NCBI GenBank assembly: GCA_965372385.1
Contig: CBDVCD010000234.1
Coordinates: 1-5,788, forward strand
DNA: 5,788 nucleotides
Direction of reading: 5' to 3'
DNA from: JASJBU01 sp965372385
GTDB lineage: Bacteria; Pseudomonadota; Gammaproteobacteria; Chromatiales; Chromatiaceae
The position numbers and the translations under genes were made by a program. Positions 1 to 5,788 of this stretch are shown here, piece after piece. Under the pieces are notes generated by a model. That model was given only the letters and a program-made list of their open reading frames with translations, had not been told where the DNA came from and searched no databases. Numbering within the stretch: the first letter of the stretch is position 1; the number at the start of each line of letters is the position of its first letter.

Positions 1-50
1 AAGCGACTATCGTCGCTAATCGCAGCCATGGGCAGCTCCTACGGAGGCTG
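1..50. repeat. REP-like palindromic repeat, truncated by the window edge
   Basis: Three adjacent self-complementary segments are visible. Positions 2-7 (AGCGAC) pair perfectly with 12-17 (GTCGCT) across a 4-base loop. Positions 22-36 (GCAGCC, then ATGGGCAGC) pair with one A-A mismatch. Positions 33-39 (CAGCTCC) pair with 43-50 (GGAGGCTG) around TAC, with one bulged base. On the minus strand it reads CCGTAGGAGCTGCCCATGG and onwards, the form of the short GTAGGAGC-type REP/BIME elements scattered between genes in many gammaproteobacteria. It lies beyond the 3' end of the minus-strand operon, a usual place for such elements, and neither hairpin is followed by a convincing T-run inside the window, so I do not call it a terminator. 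Positions 51-140 show nothing recognisable. The repeat-family assignment is from memory; the hairpins are directly visible. Confidence 0.5.
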
Positions 51-140
51 AATAGAGCTTGGACATCAATAAGCTGCGCCGTTATTTCCTCCCTATGCAG
101 CATTGTTACCGCTGGTTATGGCAAACGCAGAACCTCTCTG

Positions 141-599
141 TCAGGTTTTACTCCTCGAGCGCTGCCGCCCCTCGTAGGCGGCCACCTGTTGAATCAGTTT
201 CTGATAGGGCAGATTCTCCAGTCCATCGAATGCCTCCCGAGCCTGGTTGATCAGATCGAACACATCATCGATGGTATCCGGGATTGTTTGATCCTCATGC
301 AGGGCTGAGTAGAGACCGCGCAGTCCACCCATCTGCAGTCGCATCGCCTTGCCGTGGGGCAGCACGGCCCGCTCATCATTGGATTTCAGGGCGAAGCGGG
401 CGTAGCGACGCAGTTGTTCGAGGAACTCCAGGCACTGCCCCTGGGCTTCGTCGGAAGTACAGTGGACACCTTCGCGTTCCGCGATGCAGAGCTTTTGGGC
501 CTGTGAGCAGTTGCATTTGCGTGACAATACGCTTTTTTCATAGACACAGAAGCGTTCATTCATCTCGCGATAGGTGCGACGATAGGCGTCCTGGTCCAT
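141..599 (-). CDS. Uncharacterised six-cysteine protein, third gene of the grxC-hslR unit
   Basis: This is a 152-residue soluble protein that I do not recognise as a named family. It has no signal peptide or membrane segment. The N-terminal third contains six cysteines at residues 18, 29, 31, 38, 47 and 56 (spacing C-x10-C-x-C-x6-C-x8-C-x8-C), and none occurs after residue 56. A histidine at 46 sits next to C47. This clustering suggests a metal site (zinc or iron-sulfur), but that is inference. The remainder looks alpha-helical and charged, with an acidic stretch around residues 105-125 and a basic C-terminus. The ATG follows the hslR stop codon after a single base, and a purine-rich AAGGGCGAG at the end of hslR can serve as ribosome binding site, so expression is probably coupled to hslR. 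It is the last gene of the unit before the REP-like repeat. That it is a real gene is supported by the coupling and the intact frame; its function is unknown. Confidence 0.75.
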   Translation of the reverse strand: MDQDAYRRTYREMNERFCVYEKSVLSRKCNCSQAQKLCIAEREGVHCTSDEAQGQCLEFLEQLRRYARFALKSNDERAVLPHGKAMRLQMGGLRGLYSALHEDQTIPDTIDDVFDLINQAREAFDGLENLPYQKLIQQVAAYEGRQRSRSKT

Positions 600-600
600 C

Positions 601-999
601 TCACTCGCCCTTGCTGGTAAAGCGGTGAATCATGCGGCGATCCTTCTTATTGAGTTTTCCCCGCATCGGGTGGGGTTCCCTGGCCCGCTCGACCCGTAGC
701 TGCTCGGTGAGCTGCTGTCGGCGTTTAAAACTCGCTTCCGACTCGCTATAAAACTCTTTCGCCTCGCTGGCCGGGCGACGCTGAATGGCAAGCACCTTGA
801 TCTCGATATCCCACTCCAGGGAGCCTTTGTGAATGCGTAGATGGGAACCGAGCTTGACCTCCTTGCCCGGCTTGGCGCGTTGACCGTTCAGGTGGACCTT
901 GCCGCCGTTGATTGCCTCGGCGGCAAGCTGGCGGGTCTTGAAGAAACGCGCCGCCCACAGCCATTTATCCAACCTGACCTTTACTGCCTCACTGCCCAT
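601..999 (-). CDS. hslR: Heat shock protein 15, ribosome-associated S4-domain RNA-binding protein
   Basis: Hsp15 binds 50S subunits that carry a stranded nascent peptidyl-tRNA after premature dissociation of the ribosome, and helps return them to translation; it acts in the cytoplasm and is heat-induced in E. coli. The 132-residue product matches the usual family length of about 133. The S4 RNA-binding domain covers roughly residues 8-68, opening with the hallmark VRLDKWLWAARFFKTR (8-23) and followed by GGKVHLNGQRAKP (32-44). The family motif RRPASEA is at 74-80, and the C-terminal third is highly basic with PHP and KKDRR elements, as in E. coli Hsp15. The chosen ATG lies 5 bp after the grxC stop. 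A GAGGAAG ribosome binding site overlaps the last codons of grxC with about 10 bases of spacing. The stop codon is one base from the next gene, so it is the middle member of a tight three-gene unit. The identification is secure. Confidence 0.95.
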   Translation of the reverse strand: MGSEAVKVRLDKWLWAARFFKTRQLAAEAINGGKVHLNGQRAKPGKEVKLGSHLRIHKGSLEWDIEIKVLAIQRRPASEAKEFYSESEASFKRRQQLTEQLRVERAREPHPMRGKLNKKDRRMIHRFTSKGE

Positions 1000-1004
1000 G
1001 AACC

Positions 1005-1271
1005 TTAGTCTTCCTCGGGCAGGCCCAGCAGTTCGTTCAGACGGCCTGCCATCTCCAGGGCGGCCAGGTCATCGTAGCCGCCAACATGGAAGTCGTCGAT
1101 GAATATCTGCGGTACCGTGTTGCGTCGGCTGCGTTCCATCATCTCCTGCATGACCGCATGGTCCATATCGATGCGGATCTCTTCAAAGCTGACACCCTTA
1201 TGTTCCAGCAGAAACTTGGCGCGCACGCAGTAGGGGCAGATGGCTGTGGTGTACATGACCACTTTTGGCAT
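1005..1271 (-). CDS. grxC: Glutaredoxin 3 (dithiol, GrxC type)
   Basis: This small cytoplasmic thiol oxidoreductase uses glutathione to reduce protein disulfides and glutathione mixed disulfides. The product is 88 residues (E. coli Grx3 is about 83) and forms a single thioredoxin-fold domain. The dithiol active site CPYC is at residues 12-15, the cis-proline segment TVPQIFI at 52-58, and the glutathione-binding loop GGYDDL at 64-69; all are intact. KGVSFEE (25-31) also matches the E. coli protein closely. The C-terminus has a short acidic extension ending LPEED. The start is well supported: GAGGA lies 9 bases upstream of the ATG. It is the first gene of the minus-strand unit with hslR and a six-cysteine protein, divergent from pepN. 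In other proteobacteria grxC often sits next to secB, which is not seen here. The dithiol Grx3 assignment is firm. Confidence 0.95.
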   Translation of the reverse strand: MPKVVMYTTAICPYCVRAKFLLEHKGVSFEEIRIDMDHAVMQEMMERSRRNTVPQIFIDDFHVGGYDDLAALEMAGRLNELLGLPEED

Positions 1272-1280
1272 ACAAAAACA

Positions 1281-1285
1281 TCCTC
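1281..1285 (-). promoter_or_regulatory. Ribosome binding site of grxC
   Basis: The minus strand reads GAGGA here, with 9 bases to the ATG whose first base is at 1271. It is a strong Shine-Dalgarno match and fixes the grxC start. Confidence 0.75.
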
Positions 1286-1289
1286 AATA

Positions 1290-1303
1290 TGGCAGGTGGC
1301 AGG
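1290..1303. repeat. Perfect 7-bp tandem repeat in the grxC leader
   Basis: TGGCAGG occurs twice head to tail (1290-1296 and 1297-1303). It falls between the proposed grxC promoter and its ribosome binding site, so it would be part of the transcribed leader. It may be chance or a small regulator-binding site; the sequence alone does not decide. Confidence 0.35.
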
Positions 1304-1322
1304 AGATGTCTGACTAACCTTT

Positions 1323-1351
1323 TGTATAGTATGGAAAAAGTATTTTTACAA
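1323..1351 (-). promoter_or_regulatory. Candidate sigma-70 promoter of the grxC-hslR unit
   Basis: On the minus strand TTGTAA (1351-1346) serves as -35 and TATACA (1328-1323) as -10, separated by exactly 17 bp. Each hexamer matches the consensus at four of six positions. Transcription would begin near 1316, giving a leader of about 45 bases before grxC. The surrounding AT-richness, unlike the neighbouring genes, supports a promoter region. Confidence 0.5.
1325..1330 (+). promoter_or_regulatory. Possible -10 element for pepN
   Basis: TATAGT matches five of six positions of the sigma-70 -10 consensus and overlaps the proposed grxC -10 on the opposite strand. No acceptable -35 lies 16-18 bp upstream. 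If used, the pepN leader would be about 105 bases long. This is a weak call. Confidence 0.2.
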
Positions 1352-1429
1352 AATAGACGTGTATCCTAGCAGCAGTCTCCAGTCAGTTCCATGCTGAGCA
1401 GAACACTTGAAAAGCAACCAAACCCTTTC

Positions 1430-1433
1430 AGGA
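1430..1433 (+). promoter_or_regulatory. Ribosome binding site that decides the pepN start
   Basis: AGGA lies 8 bases before the ATG at 1442. The upstream in-frame ATG at 1391 has no Shine-Dalgarno sequence in front of it, so the downstream start is preferred. Confidence 0.6.
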
Positions 1434-1441
1434 ACAGCCTG

Positions 1442-4093
1442 ATGCGCACAGACAATCCAAAAACCATCTATTTGAAAGACTATCAGCCCCCCGAGTTCCT
1501 GGTGGATCAGGTGGATCTCACCTTTTATCTGCAGGATGATTTTACCCGGGTTGAGAGCCGGCTGGCGATTCGACTCAATCCGGCTGGTGGATCCGAAAAC
1601 CCCGCACTCCGCCTGGATGGCGAGCAGCTCGATCTGCAATCGGTCAGCTTGGATGGGCGTGAACTTGGGTCTGGCGAATATCAGCTGGACACCCGCTCGC
1701 TGACCATCCCCCAGCCGCCGCAACGTTTCGTGCTGGAGACCAGTGTGCTGATCAGGCCCCAGGAGAACACCGCCCTGGAGGGTCTCTATCAGTCCGGCGG
1801 TATGTATTGCACCCAGTGCGAGGCGGAGGGTTTCCGGCGTATCACCTACTACCCTGATCGGCCGGACGTGATGGCTCGCTTCAGCACCACCATCATTGCG
1901 GACAAACAGTGCTATCCGGTACTGCTCTCCAACGGCAACTGCCTGCAGGCGGAGGATCTTGCCGATGGCCGGCACCGGGTGCGCTGGGAGGACCCTTTCC
2001 CCAAGCCCTGTTATCTGTTCGCCCTGGTGGCGGGGGATCTGCGCTATCAGCAGGACAGCTATACCACCGCATCCGGTCGCGAGGTGGATCTGCGCATCTA
2101 TGTGGAGCCGGAGAATATCGACAAATGCGACCACGCCATGCGCTCCCTGCAGAACGCCATGGCCTGGGACGAGCGAGTCTATGGGCGCGAGTATGACCTG
2201 GACATCTACATGATCGTGGCGGTCAATGATTTCAACATGGGGGCGATGGAGAACAAGGGGCTCAATGTCTTCAACGCCAAATTTGTCCTGGCCAGACCGG
2301 AGACCGCCACCGACCGGGATTTCCAGGGCATCGAGGGTGTCATTGCCCACGAATATTTCCACAACTGGACGGGTAACCGCATCACCTGCCGGGACTGGTT
2401 CCAGCTCAGTCTGAAGGAGGGCTTGACCGTGTTCCGGGATCAGGAGTTCTCCGCCGACATGGGTTCCCGCGGGGTGAAGCGCATCGAGGATGTGCGCCTG
2501 CTGCGCGCCCACCAGTTTGCCGAGGATGCCGGCCCCATGGCCCACCCCGTCCGCCCTGACGCCTATATGGAGATCAACAACTTCTACACCGTGACCGTCT
2601 ATGAGAAGGGCGCCGAAGTGGTGCGCATGCAGCACAACCTGCTGGGTGCCGAGACCTATCGCCAGGCCACCGACCTCTATTTTGCCCGGCATGACGGTCA
2701 GGCGGTGACCACCGATGATTTCGTCAAATGCATGGAGCAGGCCAGTGGTCGTGACCTGGGTCAGTTCCGCCTCTGGTACAGCCAGGCGGGCACCCCCAGG
2801 GTCAAGGTGGAGGCCGCCTACGATGCAGCACAACAACGTTATACCCTCAGCTTCGCACAAAGCTGTCCCGCGACCCCGGGGCAGCCCAACAAGGCGCCGT
2901 TGCATATCCCCATCAGGCTAGGTCTGCTGGATGGGCAGGGCAGGGAGCTGCCTCTGCAACTCGAGGAGGAGAGTGAGCCTGTTGGCAACGAGCGGGTGAT
3001 CGAACTGCAGCAACCGCGCACCTCCTTCAGCTTCGTCGGGCTTGCCGAGTCGCCGATCCCCTCCCTGCTGCGTGGCCTCTCCGCGCCGGTGAAACTGGAG
3101 TTTGCCTACAGTGATGCGGAGCTGATGTTCCTCATGGCCCATGACAGGGACCCATTCAACCGCTGGGATGCGGCCCATACCCTGGCCCAGCGTACCCTGT
3201 TGGGATTGGTGGAGGACCACCAGACGGGCCGCGAGCTGGCGATTTCCGAGGGTTTCATCGATGCCTTCCGTCGGGCCCTGACCGATGAGTCGGCCGACAA
3301 GGCCCTGCTGGCAGAGGTCCTGACCCTGCCCTCGGAGTCGACCCTGGGTGATCAGATGGATCGGGTGGATGTGGAGGCCATTCACCAGGTGCGTGACTGG
3401 TTGAAGCTGCGGCTGGCGCTGACCTTGAAGGAGGATCTGCTGGCTGTCTACCGAGCCAATAGCGCCAGTGGGGAATACAATATCGAATCGGCCTCCATCG
3501 CTCGCCGGAGTTTGAAAAATCTCGCCCTCAACAGCCTGATGCTGTTGGATGATCCGCAGATCCGCGCGCTCTGTCTGGCGCAGTACGAAGCGGGTGACAA
3601 TATGACCGATAGAATGGCGGCCCTGACCGCCCTGGCCAACTGCGACTGTGCCGAACGTCCCCGAGCGCTCAGCAGTTTCGAGGCTCAGTGGAGGGATGAC
3701 CCGCTGGTGATGGACAAGTGGTTTGCGGTACAGGCCAACTCCAAACTTCCCGGTACCCTCCAGGCAGTTAGGCAGTTGATGTTACACCCGGCCTTTTCCC
3801 TGCGTAATCCCAACAAGGTGCGCAGTCTGGTGGGGGTCTTCTGCAGCGCCAATGTAGCCGGGTTTCATGCGGCGGACGGTTCCGGTTATGCCTTCCTGGC
3901 CGATCAGGTGATCGCCCTGGACAAGCTCAACCCCCAGGTTGCCGCCCGCATGCTGCGGCTCATGACCCGCTGGCGACGCTATGACCCGGCACGACAACAG
4001 TTGATGCAGGCGGAATTCGAACGGGTGCTGGCCCAGCCCGGTCTCTCCCGGGATGTGTTCGAGATAGTCACCAAGAGTCTCGAATCGGTGTAA
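1442..4093 (+). CDS. pepN: Aminopeptidase N (M1 zinc metallopeptidase)
   Basis: This cytoplasmic zinc exopeptidase removes N-terminal residues from peptides and is a main enzyme of the last steps of protein turnover in proteobacteria. The chosen start gives 883 residues (E. coli PepN has 870), beginning MRTDNPKTIYLKDY, which aligns with the E. coli N-terminus. An in-frame ATG at 1391 would add 17 residues without family support. Key residues sit at a constant offset of six from E. coli: substrate-binding Glu127 in TQCEAEGFR, the exopeptidase motif GAMEN at 267-271, zinc ligands His303 and His307 in HEYFH, third ligand Glu326 in LKEGLTV, and transition-state Tyr387 in VTVYEKGAEV. By analogy the N-terminal beta domain runs to about residue 200, the thermolysin-like catalytic domain to about 450, a small beta domain to about 550, and a helical C-terminal domain to the end. 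There is no signal peptide. It is divergent from grxC and 77 bp upstream of a large plus-strand gene. Confidence 0.97.
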   Translation: MRTDNPKTIYLKDYQPPEFLVDQVDLTFYLQDDFTRVESRLAIRLNPAGGSENPALRLDGEQLDLQSVSLDGRELGSGEYQLDTRSLTIPQPPQRFVLETSVLIRPQENTALEGLYQSGGMYCTQCEAEGFRRITYYPDRPDVMARFSTTIIADKQCYPVLLSNGNCLQAEDLADGRHRVRWEDPFPKPCYLFALVAGDLRYQQDSYTTASGREVDLRIYVEPENIDKCDHAMRSLQNAMAWDERVYGREYDLDIYMIVAVNDFNMGAMENKGLNVFNAKFVLARPETATDRDFQGIEGVIAHEYFHNWTGNRITCRDWFQLSLKEGLTVFRDQEFSADMGSRGVKRIEDVRLLRAHQFAEDAGPMAHPVRPDAYMEINNFYTVTVYEKGAEVVRMQHNLLGAETYRQATDLYFARHDGQAVTTDDFVKCMEQASGRDLGQFRLWYSQAGTPRVKVEAAYDAAQQRYTLSFAQSCPATPGQPNKAPLHIPIRLGLLDGQGRELPLQLEEESEPVGNERVIELQQPRTSFSFVGLAESPIPSLLRGLSAPVKLEFAYSDAELMFLMAHDRDPFNRWDAAHTLAQRTLLGLVEDHQTGRELAISEGFIDAFRRALTDESADKALLAEVLTLPSESTLGDQMDRVDVEAIHQVRDWLKLRLALTLKEDLLAVYRANSASGEYNIESASIARRSLKNLALNSLMLLDDPQIRALCLAQYEAGDNMTDRMAALTALANCDCAERPRALSSFEAQWRDDPLVMDKWFAVQANSKLPGTLQAVRQLMLHPAFSLRNPNKVRSLVGVFCSANVAGFHAADGSGYAFLADQVIALDKLNPQVAARMLRLMTRWRRYDPARQQLMQAEFERVLAQPGLSRDVFEIVTKSLESV

Positions 4094-4170
4094 GGATCGA
4101 GCCTTATTTGACTTGAATATCCGCCAGGCTTGGGGCAGGATGCGCGCGTGTTCACTTTTTGGATAAATCG

Positions 4171-5788
4171 ATGAATTTCGAACGTTCCCTTGGTTTTTAT
4201 AAAAAATCCGGCGACTCAAAGAAGCAAAGAAAAAAGCTCCAACTCTATATCAATCTGAAACTGGCCTCCTCTGGACAGCCCACCACGGCCAGTGGGGGAG
4301 GACATGATTTTCTCCACACGGCCAATGATCTGTTAAAGAGTTACCGCGAAAAGAACCGGCTGCTGACCGACTATCGCTGCCCGCCCGACCGGCGTATCCA
4401 GGACTTTCTCGACCTCTATCTGGAGGAGACCTGCGACCAGGTCCCGCAACTACCCAGCATGACCTTTGTACTGGATCGGCATGGAGTGGCGAGAGAACTC
4501 TCCCTGCCCCTGGGAGAGGACGAGTTCCACTCCGATATCGTCTCCAGCTATCGGGTGAAGCAGGGCGTGCTGAACAACCCGGCCAGCGACCGGCGCACCA
4601 CCCAGGGATCGTTTCATATCACCGAGGGGGGGCTGCCGATCCCCGGAGACAAAAAGGCGGTACCCAGGGAGACCTTTGCGCGCATGCTCGAGGAGGCTCT
4701 GCAACCGCCCGCGGAGCTGTTGCGCATCCCCTTCACCGCCAACCAGCCCAAGCCGGCGGAGATGTTCGTCTCCCTGCTCCTGCGCCCGGTTATCTGCCCG
4801 GAGATTCCGGGACATGATACAGAGAAGAGCATGGAGATCCGCTTCTTCGCCCCCGGCAATCTGGTGAGTAATCTCGATTTCGTCGAGAGCATCTTCGGCA
4901 ATGGCGGCAACCCCTTCCTGGCGGAATTCGACGCTGGCCTGGATGTGGACCGCTGGAGCGGGCACACCGGTTGCGTGATCTTGGCACCCCACCTGATCCG
5001 TCTCACCAAACAGGCGGTGGGGCTGCCCCACTGGGATCAGGCCAGTGAACGCCAGCGCCGGGATGGCATGTGCTGGCGGGAGGAGACGGAACTCTACAAC
5101 GACGGCCAGGCCTTCAAACTCACCGCGCGGGACGCACGCGGCGTGATCGTGACCCTGCTGGCCGACAACTACTACGGTTACTGCAAGAAGGAGGTCAAGA
5201 CCCAGATCGGCTACGCGGCCAACCTCTTCGGCATGGCGGAAGAGGAGCACGCCGGTGGTGCCCTGGCCTTTCCCCGGCGTAATCATGGTATCGAATATGG
5301 CGTGGACTCGCGTACCCGCGAACCGGGTTACAGCTTTCAGGATGTGGTGGAACGTTATGGCGAGATCATGCAACTGCAACCTGAGGGTTATGGCATCGAC
5401 AGACGGTTTCCCGAGGTCGTCTATGTGCCCCAGGACCTGCGCATGGATCTGCAGGCCCAGAGCATCTCATGGCTGAAAGCGGGTAAGACACAAAAAATCC
5501 GCCTGCGACCCGGCAAGATCTATGTCCAGCCAAATGGCTACAAGGTGGAGATGGAGAAGCATCCGGATGCCCCCTCCTGGCGCCTGGTCGGCACCGACCC
5601 GGAAGGCACCTTCTGTCATAAACCCAGCACCGTCTCCGGCGGGGGTAAATCGGAGATCTCCAAGTCCCTGAATGATGCGGTGATCTATGGTCCTCTGTTT
5701 GTAGACAATCTGCAGAAGGATCTGGATCTGGTGCAAGCGATCTTTGAGCGGGATTACAGCGACCGTTTCAAGCCGGGTCGTGAGCACG
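4171..5788 (+). CDS. Probable PPi-type phosphoenolpyruvate carboxykinase, N-terminal half (runs off the window)
   Basis: The reading frame is open from ATG 4171 to the right edge, giving 539 residues with no stop. It best fits the diphosphate-dependent PEP carboxykinases (about 1100 residues), which interconvert oxaloacetate plus pyrophosphate with PEP, CO2 and phosphate in the cytoplasm. Visible support: NPASDRRTT (residues 136-144), a candidate substrate-binding arginine block; YYGYCKKEVKTQ (334-345) followed by EEEHAGGALAF (357-367), whose Lys-Lys and Glu-His pairs parallel the metal-binding Lys and His of GTP-type PEPCK; and SGGGKS (489-494), a glycine-rich loop resembling the PEPCK P-loop but not a canonical Walker A. 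Overall the sequence is unlike ATP- or GTP-type enzymes. The N-terminus is very basic (KKSGDSKKQRKK, 11-22). Only a weak GGA precedes the start; an in-frame stop at 4114-4116 limits any extension. The second metal aspartate and the rest would lie outside the window. The family name comes from memory of its motifs; an uncharacterised PEPCK relative is the alternative. Confidence 0.7.
   Translation, partial: MNFERSLGFYKKSGDSKKQRKKLQLYINLKLASSGQPTTASGGGHDFLHTANDLLKSYREKNRLLTDYRCPPDRRIQDFLDLYLEETCDQVPQLPSMTFVLDRHGVARELSLPLGEDEFHSDIVSSYRVKQGVLNNPASDRRTTQGSFHITEGGLPIPGDKKAVPRETFARMLEEALQPPAELLRIPFTANQPKPAEMFVSLLLRPVICPEIPGHDTEKSMEIRFFAPGNLVSNLDFVESIFGNGGNPFLAEFDAGLDVDRWSGHTGCVILAPHLIRLTKQAVGLPHWDQASERQRRDGMCWREETELYNDGQAFKLTARDARGVIVTLLADNYYGYCKKEVKTQIGYAANLFGMAEEEHAGGALAFPRRNHGIEYGVDSRTREPGYSFQDVVERYGEIMQLQPEGYGIDRRFPEVVYVPQDLRMDLQAQSISWLKAGKTQKIRLRPGKIYVQPNGYKVEMEKHPDAPSWRLVGTDPEGTFCHKPSTVSGGGKSEISKSLNDAVIYGPLFVDNLQKDLDLVQAIFERDYSDRFKPGREH

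Larger units (their letters stand above)
1320..1353. promoter_or_regulatory. Inverted repeat TTTTGTA-N20-TACAAAA in the divergent promoter region
   Basis: TTTTGTA at 1320-1326 is perfectly mirrored by TACAAAA at 1347-1353. The arms coincide with the proposed -10 and -35 hexamers of the grxC promoter, so the symmetry may simply reflect AT-rich promoter sequence, or it may be an operator for a dimeric regulator. The repeat is visible; a regulatory role is conjecture. Confidence 0.3.

Noticed and set aside
100..140. Intrinsic terminator for the minus-strand operon
   Set aside because: Only 3-bp complementary stretches around ACC-GCT-GGT and no T-run follow the stop codon.
284..628. A plus-strand frame across the six-cysteine gene and the end of hslR
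   Set aside because: It overlaps two better-supported minus-strand genes, has an Arg/Ser/Pro-rich composition typical of an out-of-frame GC-rich translation, and has no motif.
1346..2905. A 519-codon open frame on the minus strand opposite pepN
   Set aside because: It lies entirely antisense to the secure catalytic half of pepN. Its translation is low-complexity (rich in G, V, H and L), typical of the reverse complement of a GC-rich gene, and it has no recognisable motif.
2918..3385. A 155-codon minus-strand frame inside pepN
   Set aside because: It is antisense to the C-terminal part of intact pepN, with no motif and no ribosome binding evidence.
4108..4113. TTGACT resembling a sigma-70 -35 in the gap after pepN
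   Set aside because: There is no -10-like hexamer at 16-18 bp downstream; the region there is GC-rich.
4131..4145. Possible sigma-54 promoter before the PEPCK-like gene (TGGGGC with GC ten bases later)
   Set aside because: The spacing of GG and GC fits, but the TTGC part is GCGC and the -24 part is imperfect, so it is too weak to call.
4094..4170. Terminator between pepN and the PEPCK-like gene
   Set aside because: No hairpin followed by a T-run is visible, so read-through from pepN cannot be excluded.
4450..5379. A 309-codon open frame on the minus strand opposite the PEPCK-like gene
   Set aside because: The plus-strand frame carries coherent conserved motifs and continues through the whole region; this one has none and is a codon-bias shadow.

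Overview
The window looks like a chromosomal segment of a free-living, fairly GC-rich gammaproteobacterium. The basis is the close resemblance of three proteins (aminopeptidase N, Hsp15 and glutaredoxin 3) to their Escherichia coli relatives, plus a REP-like palindromic repeat at the left edge of a kind I associate with sulfur-oxidising gammaproteobacteria (Chromatiales/Sedimenticola-like). That placement is an inference from family knowledge; no search was run.

Layout: positions 1-50 hold hairpin-forming sequence resembling one end of a dispersed REP-type element. Positions 141-1271 on the minus strand form a compact three-gene unit, read right to left: grxC (glutaredoxin 3), hslR (Hsp15, an S4-domain RNA-binding protein that rescues stalled 50S subunits), and an unrecognised 152-residue protein with six cysteines in its N-terminal third. 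Gaps are 5 bp and 1 bp, so co-transcription and translational coupling are likely. Positions 1272-1441 form a divergent intergenic region with a good candidate promoter for the grxC unit, a possible overlapping promoter for pepN, a 7-bp inverted repeat spanning both, and a 7-bp tandem repeat in the grxC leader.

On the plus strand, pepN (1442-4093) encodes a full-length M1 zinc aminopeptidase with every catalytic motif intact. After a 77-bp gap comes a second large plus-strand gene (from 4171) that is still open at the right edge after 539 codons. Its product carries sequence blocks that line up with the phosphoenolpyruvate carboxykinase active site: a Lys-Lys block followed by Glu-His, then a glycine-rich SGGGKS loop. 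It best fits the diphosphate-dependent (PPi-type) PEP carboxykinase family of about 1100 residues, a much rarer enzyme than the ATP and GTP types.

Functionally the left half is redox/heat-stress housekeeping, pepN is peptide turnover, and the right-hand gene would be central carbon metabolism (PEP-oxaloacetate interconversion using pyrophosphate). There is no sign of a phage, insertion sequence, CRISPR array, tRNA or rRNA. The points most worth following up are the PPi-PEPCK-like gene and the six-cysteine protein coupled to hslR.
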